A DNA stretch of 64,000 bases, from contig NZ_JADBDS010000003.1 in NCBI RefSeq assembly GCF_014873705.1, forward strand, positions 310,001 through 374,000, written 5' to 3'. This stretch comes from Mycobacterium sp. OAS707. GTDB lineage: Bacteria > Actinomycetota > Actinomycetes > Mycobacteriales > Mycobacteriaceae. Every line of letters starts with the position of its first letter. Within the stretch, counting starts at the first letter, position 1. The notes below the pieces were generated by a model that had not been told where the DNA came from, did no database searches, and saw nothing but the letters and a program-made list of their open reading frames with translations. This document shows positions 49,468-58,011 of the stretch, piece by piece. A program made the translations under genes and the position numbers.

Positions 49468-51303
49468 TCAGAAGGCGTCTTCGCTGACCTCCATGATCGC
49501 GAGATCGTCGGCCTCGATCGTGCGGCGCAGAGCATTCAGCCGCGGAAGCACCGTGGTCGCGAAAAACCTTGCGGTTACCACCTTCCCGCGATAGAACGCC
49601 TCATCCCGCGGGGACGGCTGTTGATCGAGCGTGCGAAGCGCGATGTCGGCCTGGCGCAGCAGCAGCCAACCGATCAGCAGGTCGGCCAGGCCGAGTAGGA
49701 ATGGCACCGCCTGCAACCCGATCCGATAGACGTTGCGAGGCTCGCTGCTCGACTGCACGAGCACATCGGTGAACGTCGCAACGATGGCGTCGATGTCGGC
49801 GGCTGCCGCGGCAAGGTGCGCGGTGGCGTCGTGCAGACTCGGCGGCACGGCGCCGCTGTCGAGGTACGTCCGAACCTGCAGCAGGAGGTGGTCCAGGGCG
49901 CCGCGCTGATCACGAATGATCTTGCGGAACACCAGATCCTGGGCCTGAATGGCGGTGGTGCCCTCGTAAAGCGAGTCGATCTTCGCGTCGCGGATGTACT
50001 GCTCGATCGGATAGTCGTTGAGGTAGCCGGAACCGCCCAGTGTCTGCAGTGATTCGGTGAGGTACTGGTAGGACCGCTCCGATCCGGCCCCCTTGACAAC
50101 CGGCAGCAGCAGACCGCTGACGCGCGCGGCCATTGCCGGGTCTGCACCCGAGACCAGTTGTGCAGCAACGTCGTCCAGATGGGCGGCGGTGTAGAGGTAC
50201 AGCGCACGCAGCCCTTCGGCATAGGCCTTCTGCGTCATCAGCGATCGGCGGACATCCGGGTGTCCGATGATCGCGATGCGAGGCGCCGTCTTGTCCGTCA
50301 TCCGCGTGAGGTCGGCACCCTGGACCCGTGTCTTGGCGTATTCGAGGGCATTCAGGTAGCCGGTGGACAAGGTGGCAACGCCCTTGATGCCCACCATCAT
50401 TCGCGCGAACTCCATGATCTTGAACATCTGCGCGATGCCGTTGTGACTGTCCCCCACCAGCCACCCGACCGCGGGCACACCGTGCTGGCCGAACGTCAGC
50501 TCGCAGGTGGCCGACGCGGTCAGGCCCATCTTGTGTTCCAGACCCGTGGCAAAAACTCCGTTGCGTGCACCTGGTTCACCTGTCTCGGGGTCCGGCAGAT
50601 ACTTCGGCACGAAGAACATGCTCAGGCCCTTGGTGCCGGGCTCGGCGCCGACGGGCCGGGCCAGCACCAGGTGCACGATGTTCTCGAAGAGGTCGTCGGA
50701 GTCTCCCGAGGTGATGAAACGCTTGACACCTTCCAGGTGCCAGGTGCCATCGCCTTGGTCGACGGCCTTGGTGCGCGCGGCGCCGACGTCGGACCCGGCG
50801 TCGGGTTCGGTGAGCACCATCGTCGAGCCCCAATTGCGTTCCATCCCCAGCGCCGCCCAGTGCCGCTGTTGCGCGTTGCCGACGCGGTAGAGGACGTCGA
50901 ACATGGGCGGGCCGACGAGGTAGAAGAACGCCGCGGGTTGGCCGCCGAACAGAAACTCGTTGATCGCGCAGCCCACGCTGGCCGGCGCAGGCACGCCGCC
51001 GATTTCCTCGTGCAGTCCGACCCGCACCCAGCCCGCATCGTTCCAGGCCCGCACCGACTCCTTGAACGCGTCGGGCAGCGTCACGTCATGGGTCTGCGGA
51101 TCGAGGGTGGGCGGATTGCGGTCGCCCTCGGCGAACGATTCGGCCAACGGACCCGCCGCCAGCCGCGCGGCCTCGTGCAGCATGTCCCGGACGGTCGGCC
51201 CGTCGAGGTCGCCGAATTCGCCTGTGGCCAGCACCTTCTCGAGGTCGAGCACCTCGAAGAGGTTGAACTCCAGGTCACGCACGTTGGCTTTGTAGTGGCT
51301 CAT
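49468..51303 (-). CDS. FadE5-like acyl-CoA dehydrogenase
   Basis: A 611-residue acyl-CoA dehydrogenase, the same length as M. tuberculosis FadE5, and opening with the FadE5-type M-S-H-Y-K-A-N-V-R-D. The flavin-contacting TEPDAGSDVGAARTKA segment and the catalytic-base region S-L-Y-E-G-T-T-A-I-Q are present, and an extra C-terminal domain of about 120 residues follows the core. FadE5 oxidises a broad range of acyl-CoAs with FAD in beta-oxidation. This copy lies away from the usual fadE5 neighbours and is probably a paralogue. The frame is open to 51825, but that part covers the divergent kinase gene and is not used. Confidence 0.92.
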   Translation of the reverse strand: MSHYKANVRDLEFNLFEVLDLEKVLATGEFGDLDGPTVRDMLHEAARLAAGPLAESFAEGDRNPPTLDPQTHDVTLPDAFKESVRAWNDAGWVRVGLHEEIGGVPAPASVGCAINEFLFGGQPAAFFYLVGPPMFDVLYRVGNAQQRHWAALGMERNWGSTMVLTEPDAGSDVGAARTKAVDQGDGTWHLEGVKRFITSGDSDDLFENIVHLVLARPVGAEPGTKGLSMFFVPKYLPDPETGEPGARNGVFATGLEHKMGLTASATCELTFGQHGVPAVGWLVGDSHNGIAQMFKIMEFARMMVGIKGVATLSTGYLNALEYAKTRVQGADLTRMTDKTAPRIAIIGHPDVRRSLMTQKAYAEGLRALYLYTAAHLDDVAAQLVSGADPAMAARVSGLLLPVVKGAGSERSYQYLTESLQTLGGSGYLNDYPIEQYIRDAKIDSLYEGTTAIQAQDLVFRKIIRDQRGALDHLLLQVRTYLDSGAVPPSLHDATAHLAAAAADIDAIVATFTDVLVQSSSEPRNVYRIGLQAVPFLLGLADLLIGWLLLRQADIALRTLDQQPSPRDEAFYRGKVVTARFFATTVLPRLNALRRTIEADDLAIMEVSEDAF

Positions 51304-51361
51304 CGGCAGCCTTTCGCCGTCGGTGCGCTCAGAGTAACCGTCGCCGCAGCGCGGCCGCATA

Positions 51362-51396
51362 TCACATGCGTGTGACGAAATTGACGAAACTGTCAC
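51362..51396. promoter_or_regulatory. Inverted and direct repeats in the fadE-like/kinase divergent promoter
   Basis: TCACATGCGTGTGA (51362-51375) is a perfect palindrome with arms TCACA and TGTGA. It overlaps two TGACGAA direct repeats, and GTGAC/GTCAC arms bracket these at 51372 and 51392. The region is 154 bases long and must serve both the acyl-CoA dehydrogenase and the kinase operon. The half-site bases resemble those of CRP sites, but with opposite order and spacing, so a CRP site is not claimed. Confidence 0.4.
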
Positions 51397-51457
51397 GGCC
51401 AATTGGCTGTCAAGTCGCTGTGTAAACAGCAGACTTAGACGGGTTCGGGAGGGACCA

Positions 51458-53650
51458 GTGGGTGAGCGAAGCGAACGTACGACGCGAGTCTCGCGCGCCT
51501 CGACACAACTGAATGAGGCGCTGCGCGACGCGCGCGAGCAGTCAACGGCAAGTCGCGAGATCCTCGCAGCTCTAGGACGTGCCGACGCCGACCCCGAGGT
51601 CATCCTTGACACCATCCTCGAGCGCGCCACCCATCTCTGCCGTGCGCAGGCCGCAACGCTGTACATCCCCGAGGAGGATGTGTTCCGACTGTCGCGCCAC
51701 TCCGGCAAGATCCCCGAGGAATTTCGCAGGCAGGTCCTCGACCGCCCACTTGCCAGGAACAGATCATCCACCGTCGGTCGCGCCGCCGAAGAGATGCGGA
51801 CAATCCAGATTCCCGACGTGTTCAACGACGCCGAGTTCGGGCGCCAAGACCTGCAACGCCTCGCCGGCTATCGCACGCTGCTGTCCACGCCGATGATCCT
51901 GCAGAACGAGGTCGTCGGTGTGCTGTCCATGTGGCGCACCAGGGTCAAGCCCTTCAACACCCGCGAATGCGAGCTCCTCGAGGAGTTCGCCGTGCAGGGC
52001 GCAATCGTGATGCGCCAGGACGCGCTGCGGCGCGCACTGGCCAGCAAGGTCAAGCAGCTGGAGGTGCTGGGGGAAGTCGGCGATGCCGTCGGCTCGACGC
52101 TCGACCTCGACGAAGTGCTCGACCAGATCGTCAGCAACGCCGTGGGGCTGACGAACACCGACGGCGGATCCATCATGGAGTACGACGAGTCGACCGATTC
52201 CTTTCACGTTCGCGCCGCATACGGCAGCAGCCCCGAACTGCTGAAGCAGTTGCGCGCCATCACAATTGACCGCAAGACGACGCTGGTCGGCCTGGCTGCG
52301 ACCGACCACCACACGCTCGAGGTCCCTGATCTGGCAGCCAAAACCGAACTCGACCCCCACCTGGAAGCGTTGTTCCGCGACGGCTGGCGGTCTGTGCTGG
52401 CGGTTCCGATTCTGCGAGGTGAGCGGATCTTGGGCGTTCTGGTGATCCGGCGGCGCACCACCGGCTCGTTCGGTCCCCACGTCGAACTGCTCGAGACCTT
52501 CGCGGGCCAGTCGGCACTTGCCATCGTCAACGCGCGCCTGTTCGGTGAGCTGCAAACCAAGACCAGGGAACTCGAGGTCGCCAGCCAACACAAATCCGAG
52601 TTCCTGGCCAGCATGTCCCACGAGCTGCGGACCCCACTCAATGCGGTGATCGGCTTCTCAGAGGTGCTGCTGGACCGGATGTTCGGCGAACTCAACGAGC
52701 GCCAGGACGAGTACCTGCGCGACATCTGGAACTCCGGCAAACACCTGCTGGAGTTATTGAACGAGATCCTCGACCTGTCCAAGGTCGAGGCCGGCCAAAT
52801 GGTGCTTGAACAAAGCACATTCAGCGTCATCAGCGCCATCGACTACTGCGTGACGATGCTGCGCGAGCGCGCGACACAGCACGCGATCACCGTCACCGTC
52901 GAGGTCGCCGACGAAATCGCGACGATCGATGCCGATGAGCGCAAGTTCAAGCAGGTCGTGCTCAACCTGGTGTCCAACGCCGTCAAGTTCACCCCCGACG
53001 GCGGATCCGTTGCCGTCCGCGCCTTCCGCGACGCGGGCGATTTGTTGGTGACGGTGACCGATACCGGCGTCGGCGTACCACTCGAAGATCAGGAACGGAT
53101 TTTCGAGTCCTTCCAGCAGGGCCGTCGTGGCGCGCCGAAGGAGGAAGGCACCGGCCTCGGCCTGACGCTGTCGCGTCGCTTCGTCTGGTTGTGGGGTGGG
53201 CGCATGTGGCTGGACAGCACTCCCGGCGAAGGCAGCACGTTCGGTTTCTCGATCCCCGGGGTGCTCAAGGGTGACGAGGCAGTGCCCGCGGATGTGCCGG
53301 CCATCCTCCTTGTCGACGACGACCGGGCCTCGCTGGACCTCAACTCGGCCTACCTTGACGGTTCGCCGACGCGGGTACTGCGGGCCAGAGACGGCGTCGA
53401 GGCCCTCGAGATGGCGCGCAAAGAACGCCCGGCCGCCGTCATCCTCGAAGTGGGGTTACCCAGGCGCGACGGTTGGCAGGTGCTGGCCGACCTCAAGGAC
53501 GATTCCGGCACCGCCACCATCCCGGTGATCATCGCCACGGACGTCGACGATCGGGCCCGCGGGCTCGCCCTCGGCGCGGATGCCTACCTGCGCAAGCCAA
53601 TTGGCCGCGATGAGTTGATCGAAGCACTGAAACGAGTTGGTGTGCTTTGA
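51458..53650 (+). CDS. Soluble GAF-GAF hybrid histidine kinase with degenerate receiver
   Basis: A 730-residue cytoplasmic sensor kinase. It has two GAF domains (about residues 30-190 and 205-350), a dimerisation domain with His388 in SHELRTPLN, an ATP-binding domain (N-A-V-K-F-T, D-T-G-V-G-V, G-T-G-L-G-L) and a C-terminal receiver. In this receiver the phosphoacceptor aspartate is replaced by Glu664 (V-I-L-E-V-G-L-P), although D-D-D and the K-P lysine remain. It cannot accept phosphate in the normal way. It should sense a small molecule or redox state and pass phosphate to partners. GTG start. The stop overlaps the next gene's TTG start. Confidence 0.9.
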   Translation: MGERSERTTRVSRASTQLNEALRDAREQSTASREILAALGRADADPEVILDTILERATHLCRAQAATLYIPEEDVFRLSRHSGKIPEEFRRQVLDRPLARNRSSTVGRAAEEMRTIQIPDVFNDAEFGRQDLQRLAGYRTLLSTPMILQNEVVGVLSMWRTRVKPFNTRECELLEEFAVQGAIVMRQDALRRALASKVKQLEVLGEVGDAVGSTLDLDEVLDQIVSNAVGLTNTDGGSIMEYDESTDSFHVRAAYGSSPELLKQLRAITIDRKTTLVGLAATDHHTLEVPDLAAKTELDPHLEALFRDGWRSVLAVPILRGERILGVLVIRRRTTGSFGPHVELLETFAGQSALAIVNARLFGELQTKTRELEVASQHKSEFLASMSHELRTPLNAVIGFSEVLLDRMFGELNERQDEYLRDIWNSGKHLLELLNEILDLSKVEAGQMVLEQSTFSVISAIDYCVTMLRERATQHAITVTVEVADEIATIDADERKFKQVVLNLVSNAVKFTPDGGSVAVRAFRDAGDLLVTVTDTGVGVPLEDQERIFESFQQGRRGAPKEEGTGLGLTLSRRFVWLWGGRMWLDSTPGEGSTFGFSIPGVLKGDEAVPADVPAILLVDDDRASLDLNSAYLDGSPTRVLRARDGVEALEMARKERPAAVILEVGLPRRDGWQVLADLKDDSGTATIPVIIATDVDDRARGLALGADAYLRKPIGRDELIEALKRVGVL

Positions 53651-54027
53651 CGCCACACCGCATCCTGGTAGTCGAGGACAATCCGTTGAACCTCAAGCTG
53701 GTTCGCGATGTATTGAGCTTCGCCGGCTACGACGTTATCGAGGCACAGTCGGGCGAGGAGGGCCTGCGCGCGGCCAAGGAGACTCCCCCGGACCTGGTGC
53801 TGATGGACCTCCAACTGCCCGGTATCGACGGAACCGAGACGCTGCACAGACTGCGCAGGGACACCCTCGGACCTGACGTGCCGATCGTCGCCGTGACTGC
53901 CTTCGCGATGGCAGAGGACAAGGAGCGGGCAGCGCGTGCCGGCTTCGACGGCTACATCGAGAAGCCGATCAGCGTGCGTGCATTACCCGGCCAGATCGAA
54001 GCGTTCCTCGGCGGACAGGCGGACTGA
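53647..54027 (+). CDS. Single-domain response regulator (DivK/CheY-like)
   Basis: A 126-residue stand-alone receiver with an intact phosphoacceptor in L-V-L-M-D-L-Q-L-P-G, the V-V-E-D-N acidic pocket, the A-V-T-A switch and K-P-I lysine. There is no output domain, so it probably relays phosphate or binds a partner. It starts with TTG at 53647, overlapping the kinase stop, and its stop overlaps the next ATG. It may replace the defective receiver of the kinase. Confidence 0.9.
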   Translation: MTPHRILVVEDNPLNLKLVRDVLSFAGYDVIEAQSGEEGLRAAKETPPDLVLMDLQLPGIDGTETLHRLRRDTLGPDVPIVAVTAFAMAEDKERAARAGFDGYIEKPISVRALPGQIEAFLGGQAD

Positions 54028-55136
54028 TGGACATCATGGCGACGGTACTGGCTGTCGACGATCAGCAGACCAACCTGAAGTTGCTCGACGCGGTGCTCGC
54101 CCCGCGCGGGCACCGCGTGCTGACCGCGCAATCGGGCCCCGAAGCGCTCGCGCTGCTCGAGAAGGAGGACATCGACATCGTTCTTCTCGACATCCTGATG
54201 CCCGAGATGGACGGTTATGAGGTGTGCCGACGGATACGGTCAACTCCCGCAACGGAATTCCTTCCGGTCGTGATGATCACGGCCAGCGGCAGTGAACAAC
54301 GGCTGGCGGCACTGCAGGCTGGCGCCGACGACTTCGTCACCAAACCCTTCGACAAGAGCGAGCTGCTGGCGCGGGTGGCGTCGCTGACGCGGATCAAGCG
54401 CTATCACGACACCATCCTGCGCCAGGCCGCCGAGCTGGCCGAGTGGAACGCCGAACTCGAAAGCCGCGTCGCCCAACAGGTTTCGGAATTGGAGCGCACC
54501 AACCGGTTACGCCGTTTCCTGTCCCCCCAGCTTGCCGACCTCGTGGTCGGCGACGAGAGCCTGCTTGCCAGCCACCGCCGCGAAATCGTGGTCCTGTTCA
54601 CCGATCTCAGGAACTTCACCCCGTTCGCAGAGACCAGTGAGCCCGAGGAGGTGATGGGCGTACTCGCCGAATATCACCACGCCATCGGCCGCCTCGTCCA
54701 TGCCTACGAAGGCACGCTGGAACGGTTCACCGGCGACGGGATCATGGTGTTCTTCAACGACCCCGTCCAATGCGACGACCCCGCGCAGCGGGCGGTGCGG
54801 ATGGCACTTGAGATCCGTGACGCCGTGCGCGATCTGGCCGATGGCTGGCGCCGCAGGGGCTACGAGCTCGCCGTGGGCATCGGCATCGCCCAGAACCACG
54901 CGACGCTCGGCCGGATCGGTTTCGAGGGCCGGTTCGACTACGCCGCCATCGGCAGCGTCACCAATCTGTCCGCGAGGCTGTGTTCGGATGCGGGCCCCTG
55001 GCAGGTGCTGGTGACCGACCGCGTGCTCGCTGCCACCGAGGACATCTGCGTCTCCGAAATGGTCGGGGACGTGCAGCCCAAGGGATTCAGCCGCAAGGTG
55101 CGGGTGCACAACATCAGCGCACTCAAAGAGAATTAA
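54027..55136 (+). CDS. Receiver-class III nucleotidyl cyclase
   Basis: A 369-residue protein. Residues 1-125 are a receiver with the phosphoacceptor in I-V-L-L-D-I-L-M-P, residues about 130-165 a coiled-coil linker, and residues about 185-365 a class III cyclase domain. Metal-binding aspartates are in F-T-D-L-R-N-F and F-T-G-D-G-I, and the transition-state N/R pair in V-T-N-L-S-A-R. The position usually lysine in adenylate cyclases appears as E-R-F here, so substrate specificity is not assured. Phosphorylation by the upstream kinase should control cyclic nucleotide output. Start overlaps the receiver gene stop. Confidence 0.9.
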   Translation: MDIMATVLAVDDQQTNLKLLDAVLAPRGHRVLTAQSGPEALALLEKEDIDIVLLDILMPEMDGYEVCRRIRSTPATEFLPVVMITASGSEQRLAALQAGADDFVTKPFDKSELLARVASLTRIKRYHDTILRQAAELAEWNAELESRVAQQVSELERTNRLRRFLSPQLADLVVGDESLLASHRREIVVLFTDLRNFTPFAETSEPEEVMGVLAEYHHAIGRLVHAYEGTLERFTGDGIMVFFNDPVQCDDPAQRAVRMALEIRDAVRDLADGWRRRGYELAVGIGIAQNHATLGRIGFEGRFDYAAIGSVTNLSARLCSDAGPWQVLVTDRVLAATEDICVSEMVGDVQPKGFSRKVRVHNISALKEN

Positions 55137-55144
55137 GGAAAGAC

Positions 55145-56707
55145 ATGGCACCCAGTCAGAAACTGTCGGAGCTCGACGAAGACCAACGCTACAACTACTT
55201 CGACAAACTACAGCTGACCATGCCGGGCGTCTGGGAGTCGATGCGGCGCGACCTGGAGGGTGAATCGGTCGTGGTGGTGCCCTCGATCAGCATCGCCCGC
55301 ACCACATCCGGCAGCGGCACCGTCATGCAGGCCATGGAGGAGCGGGCGCTGTTTCTGCTGCTGTTGTTGCGCCAGCCTCGGCTGCAGATGATCTACGTGA
55401 CCAGCCAGCCGGTCTCCGAGTCGATCATCGAGTACTACCTCGGGCTGCTGCCCGGCGTGATCCCCAGCCACGCGCGCGCCCGCCTGACGTTGGTCCCCGT
55501 CGGTGACGCATCGACGCTTCCGCTGAGTGCGAAACTGCTTGCACGGCCGCGACTTCTGCGTGAGATCAGGTCACTGATTCCCGATCCGGACCGCAGCCAC
55601 CTGATCCCGTACAACACCACGCCGCTCGAGCGGGACGTCGCGCTGAGCTTGCGAATTCCGATGTACGGCGCGGACCCCCGGCTCGAGGATCTTGGCAGCA
55701 AGACCGGCTGCCGCAGGATGTTCGAGGATCTCGGCGTGCGGTGTCCGGTTGGCGCAGAGGACCTCCGCACAGTCGACGACATCATCGCCGGCGTGCAGAG
55801 CATGCGGCGGCGGCGGCCGTCGCTGAGCCAGGCGATCGTGAAGCTCAACGAAGGGGTCTCCGGGGCCGGCAACGCGATGGTGGACCTCAGCGACCTGCCC
55901 GCTCCCGACGCGCCCGATGAGGCGGCCGTCATCAAGGACCGCATCATGAACATGGCGCCCGAAGCCGAAACCCTTTCCGTCGACTCGTATCTGGCCGCGT
56001 TCGAGAAGGACGGCGGGATCGTCGAAGAGCGGATCACCGGGCAGGCGCTGGAAAGCCCGAGCGTGCAGATGCGGGCCCTGCCCGACGGCACCGTCGAGCT
56101 GTTGTCCACCCACGACCAGTTGCTCGGCGGCAAGAGCGGCCAGAAGTATCTAGGCTGCGTCTTCCCGGCCAACCCGGACTACGCGGCGGCTATTGCCGAG
56201 CCCGCCATGGTGATCGGCAGACGCCTGGCCGAGTTGGGCGCTCTCGGTAGGTTCGCAGTGGATTTCGTTGTGGTGCAAGACAACACGGGAGCATGGACGC
56301 CATATGCGATCGAGTTGAACCTCCGCAAGGGCGGTACCACCCATCCGTTCCTCACCCTGCAGTTCCTCACCGACGGCACCTACGACGGCGAGCGCGGGGT
56401 GTTCCTGACACCCAGCGGCAGCGAGAAACATCTGATCGCGACCGACCATTTCGAGGACGACCGCCTCAAGGCGCTGACGGTGCGCGAGCTGTTCGACGTC
56501 GTCGTGCGTCACGGCCTGCATTTCGATCAGGCTCGGCGAACCGGCGTGGTGTTCCACATGATCAGCTGCCTCACCGAGTGCGGCCGCGTCGGTTTGACCG
56601 CAGTCGGCGATACCCCCGAGGACGCCGCGCGCCTCTACGAGTTGGCCCAGTCCGTCGTTCTGCAGGAGGCGGGGCAGGCGCTCGAAGAAGGCTGCGTGAT
56701 CGGCTAG
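55145..56707 (+). CDS. ATP-grasp protein, PGM1-type peptide-ligase-like
   Basis: A 520-residue protein with a pre-ATP-grasp domain (about residues 40-200) and an ATP-grasp domain (about 205-400) with a lysine in A-I-V-K-L-N-E-G and the metal-binding E-L-N-L-R-K-G-G, followed by a 120-residue C-terminal domain typical of PGM1-like proteins. The named family member, PGM1 of Streptomyces, ligates peptides onto a non-canonical amino acid in pheganomycin synthesis. Here it follows the cyclase by eight bases. It might modify a peptide or protein in response to the signal, or have become a signalling component. Stop codon overlaps that of the convergent cutinase (CTAG). Confidence 0.85.
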   Translation: MAPSQKLSELDEDQRYNYFDKLQLTMPGVWESMRRDLEGESVVVVPSISIARTTSGSGTVMQAMEERALFLLLLLRQPRLQMIYVTSQPVSESIIEYYLGLLPGVIPSHARARLTLVPVGDASTLPLSAKLLARPRLLREIRSLIPDPDRSHLIPYNTTPLERDVALSLRIPMYGADPRLEDLGSKTGCRRMFEDLGVRCPVGAEDLRTVDDIIAGVQSMRRRRPSLSQAIVKLNEGVSGAGNAMVDLSDLPAPDAPDEAAVIKDRIMNMAPEAETLSVDSYLAAFEKDGGIVEERITGQALESPSVQMRALPDGTVELLSTHDQLLGGKSGQKYLGCVFPANPDYAAAIAEPAMVIGRRLAELGALGRFAVDFVVVQDNTGAWTPYAIELNLRKGGTTHPFLTLQFLTDGTYDGERGVFLTPSGSEKHLIATDHFEDDRLKALTVRELFDVVVRHGLHFDQARRTGVVFHMISCLTECGRVGLTAVGDTPEDAARLYELAQSVVLQEAGQALEEGCVIG

Positions 56708-57417
56708 AGCCGGCCTGCCGCGAACTCTGCGCCCTGGTTGACCATGCCGTTCATCGGATACATGGCGTGCGCCATCGAGGGGCCACCCAACGGGGCGCCG
56801 TTGCAGATCGTGTCACCGTCGGCGCACAGATCGAGAGTCTTGGGCACGTACAGCGGACCGATCACCACCGGCGGGGCGCCCGCGTCGCTCAGCCATTGAG
56901 TCGACGGCTTGCCGAACAGAACGACCGCGGCGACGTGGTTGGCCACCTCGGGCGGCATCGGATTGGGGATGAAGGACCGGAATTCGGCAGGGACCGAATC
57001 CGGGATGACCGCAGCGGTCACGTAACCCGCCACCACGGCGCCCTGGGAGTACCCGCCGATGACGATCCTGGTGTTCGGACAGTTCGCCGCGGTCGCCTCT
57101 ACGTGGGTGCCGGCGTCCCTGATCCCGTCGACGACGGTTCTCGCGAACCCGATGCGGTCACCGAAGTCGCCGCTGGCGACGTAGTCGACCGGGTACACAT
57201 CCATCGATTTCGCGCCGATCTGCGAGCGCAGTGTGTCGACGAACGCCTGCCCGACACCGCCGACTCCCGGCGGCTCGCCGGTGCCCCGCGCGAAAACCAC
57301 CTCCACGTCCGGGCACGGCTGCGCGGACGCGGCCGGGATTTGTGCGGTCAGCAGCATCCCGATAGCCAGGATTGCGACACCCGCGAGATGCAGAAAACGA
57401 GCGATTCGGTCCGTCAT
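56704..57417 (-). CDS. Secreted cutinase-like esterase
   Basis: A 237-residue secreted serine esterase of the mycobacterial cutinase-like (Culp) type. A signal peptide ends at about residue 32 (A-S-A-Q-P). The nucleophile is Ser124 in G-Y-S-Q-G, and the acid and histidine lie in C-A-D-G-D and M-A-H-A-M. Four cysteines can form the two conserved disulphides. Such enzymes hydrolyse acyl esters, and some are phospholipases. Its own promoter lies in the 55 bases before the gene at 57473. Confidence 0.92.
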   Translation of the reverse strand: MTDRIARFLHLAGVAILAIGMLLTAQIPAASAQPCPDVEVVFARGTGEPPGVGGVGQAFVDTLRSQIGAKSMDVYPVDYVASGDFGDRIGFARTVVDGIRDAGTHVEATAANCPNTRIVIGGYSQGAVVAGYVTAAVIPDSVPAEFRSFIPNPMPPEVANHVAAVVLFGKPSTQWLSDAGAPPVVIGPLYVPKTLDLCADGDTICNGAPLGGPSMAHAMYPMNGMVNQGAEFAAGRL

Positions 57418-57472
57418 GAGTGAACTCCTACATTTCCCCGAATAGACCGATCCTCAGTTTAAGGTCGGGGCC

Positions 57473-57838
57473 ATGGCCGAATCCGGATTCTGGGTCGCAT
57501 GGGGACTACCCACACAGGGCCGGGAAAAACAAGCCCTCGACTTGCTCACCGAGTCGAGGTCCTACCTCGAGCGTCTGGCAGAAAATGACCGGATCGAGCG
57601 GTTCGATATCGCGATTCTGCGGCCACAGACCACAGAGCTGGGCGGCTTCTTCCTGATTCAGGGCACCCAGGCGCAGGTCGACGCGCTGCGTCACGACGAC
57701 GACTTCCAGGTCTGGGTGAACCGCGTCCAGCTCGTCGCCGACCGGGTCGGAGTCGTCGACGCGTGGGTCGGTGACGGCATCGCCGAGGCGAGCAAACTCT
57801 ACGAGCAGGCGCTTCAACAGGCCGGGCTGTACCCCTAG
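57473..57838 (+). CDS. Small conserved hypothetical protein
   Basis: A 121-residue cytoplasmic protein with a mixed alpha/beta pattern suggestive of a small ferredoxin-like or dimeric alpha-beta-barrel fold (W-V-A-W-G-L-P opening, then I-L-R-P and F-F-L-I-Q-G strands). No family is named with confidence. The gene lies divergent from the cutinase with 55 bases between. Confidence 0.7.
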   Translation: MAESGFWVAWGLPTQGREKQALDLLTESRSYLERLAENDRIERFDIAILRPQTTELGGFFLIQGTQAQVDALRHDDDFQVWVNRVQLVADRVGVVDAWVGDGIAEASKLYEQALQQAGLYP

Positions 57839-58011
57839 CGCAGGTATAGCTCCACACGCAAAAACCGCGAAAAAACCCCACCAAGATCAAAACCACTGCG
57901 ACAGCTGTTGTTCTTGAGACGTTTGTCCCTTTTGCTGTGGCCGTCCCCTCGATTCGATTTAATGGGCCCATATTGCTAATTGACGGGGGAGAAGCTTCAT
58001 GGAGGCAGGGC

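Noticed and set aside
51362..51375. CRP (cAMP receptor protein) binding site
   Set aside because: The known motif is TGTGA-N6-TCACA. Here the arms are in the reverse order with a 4-base spacer.
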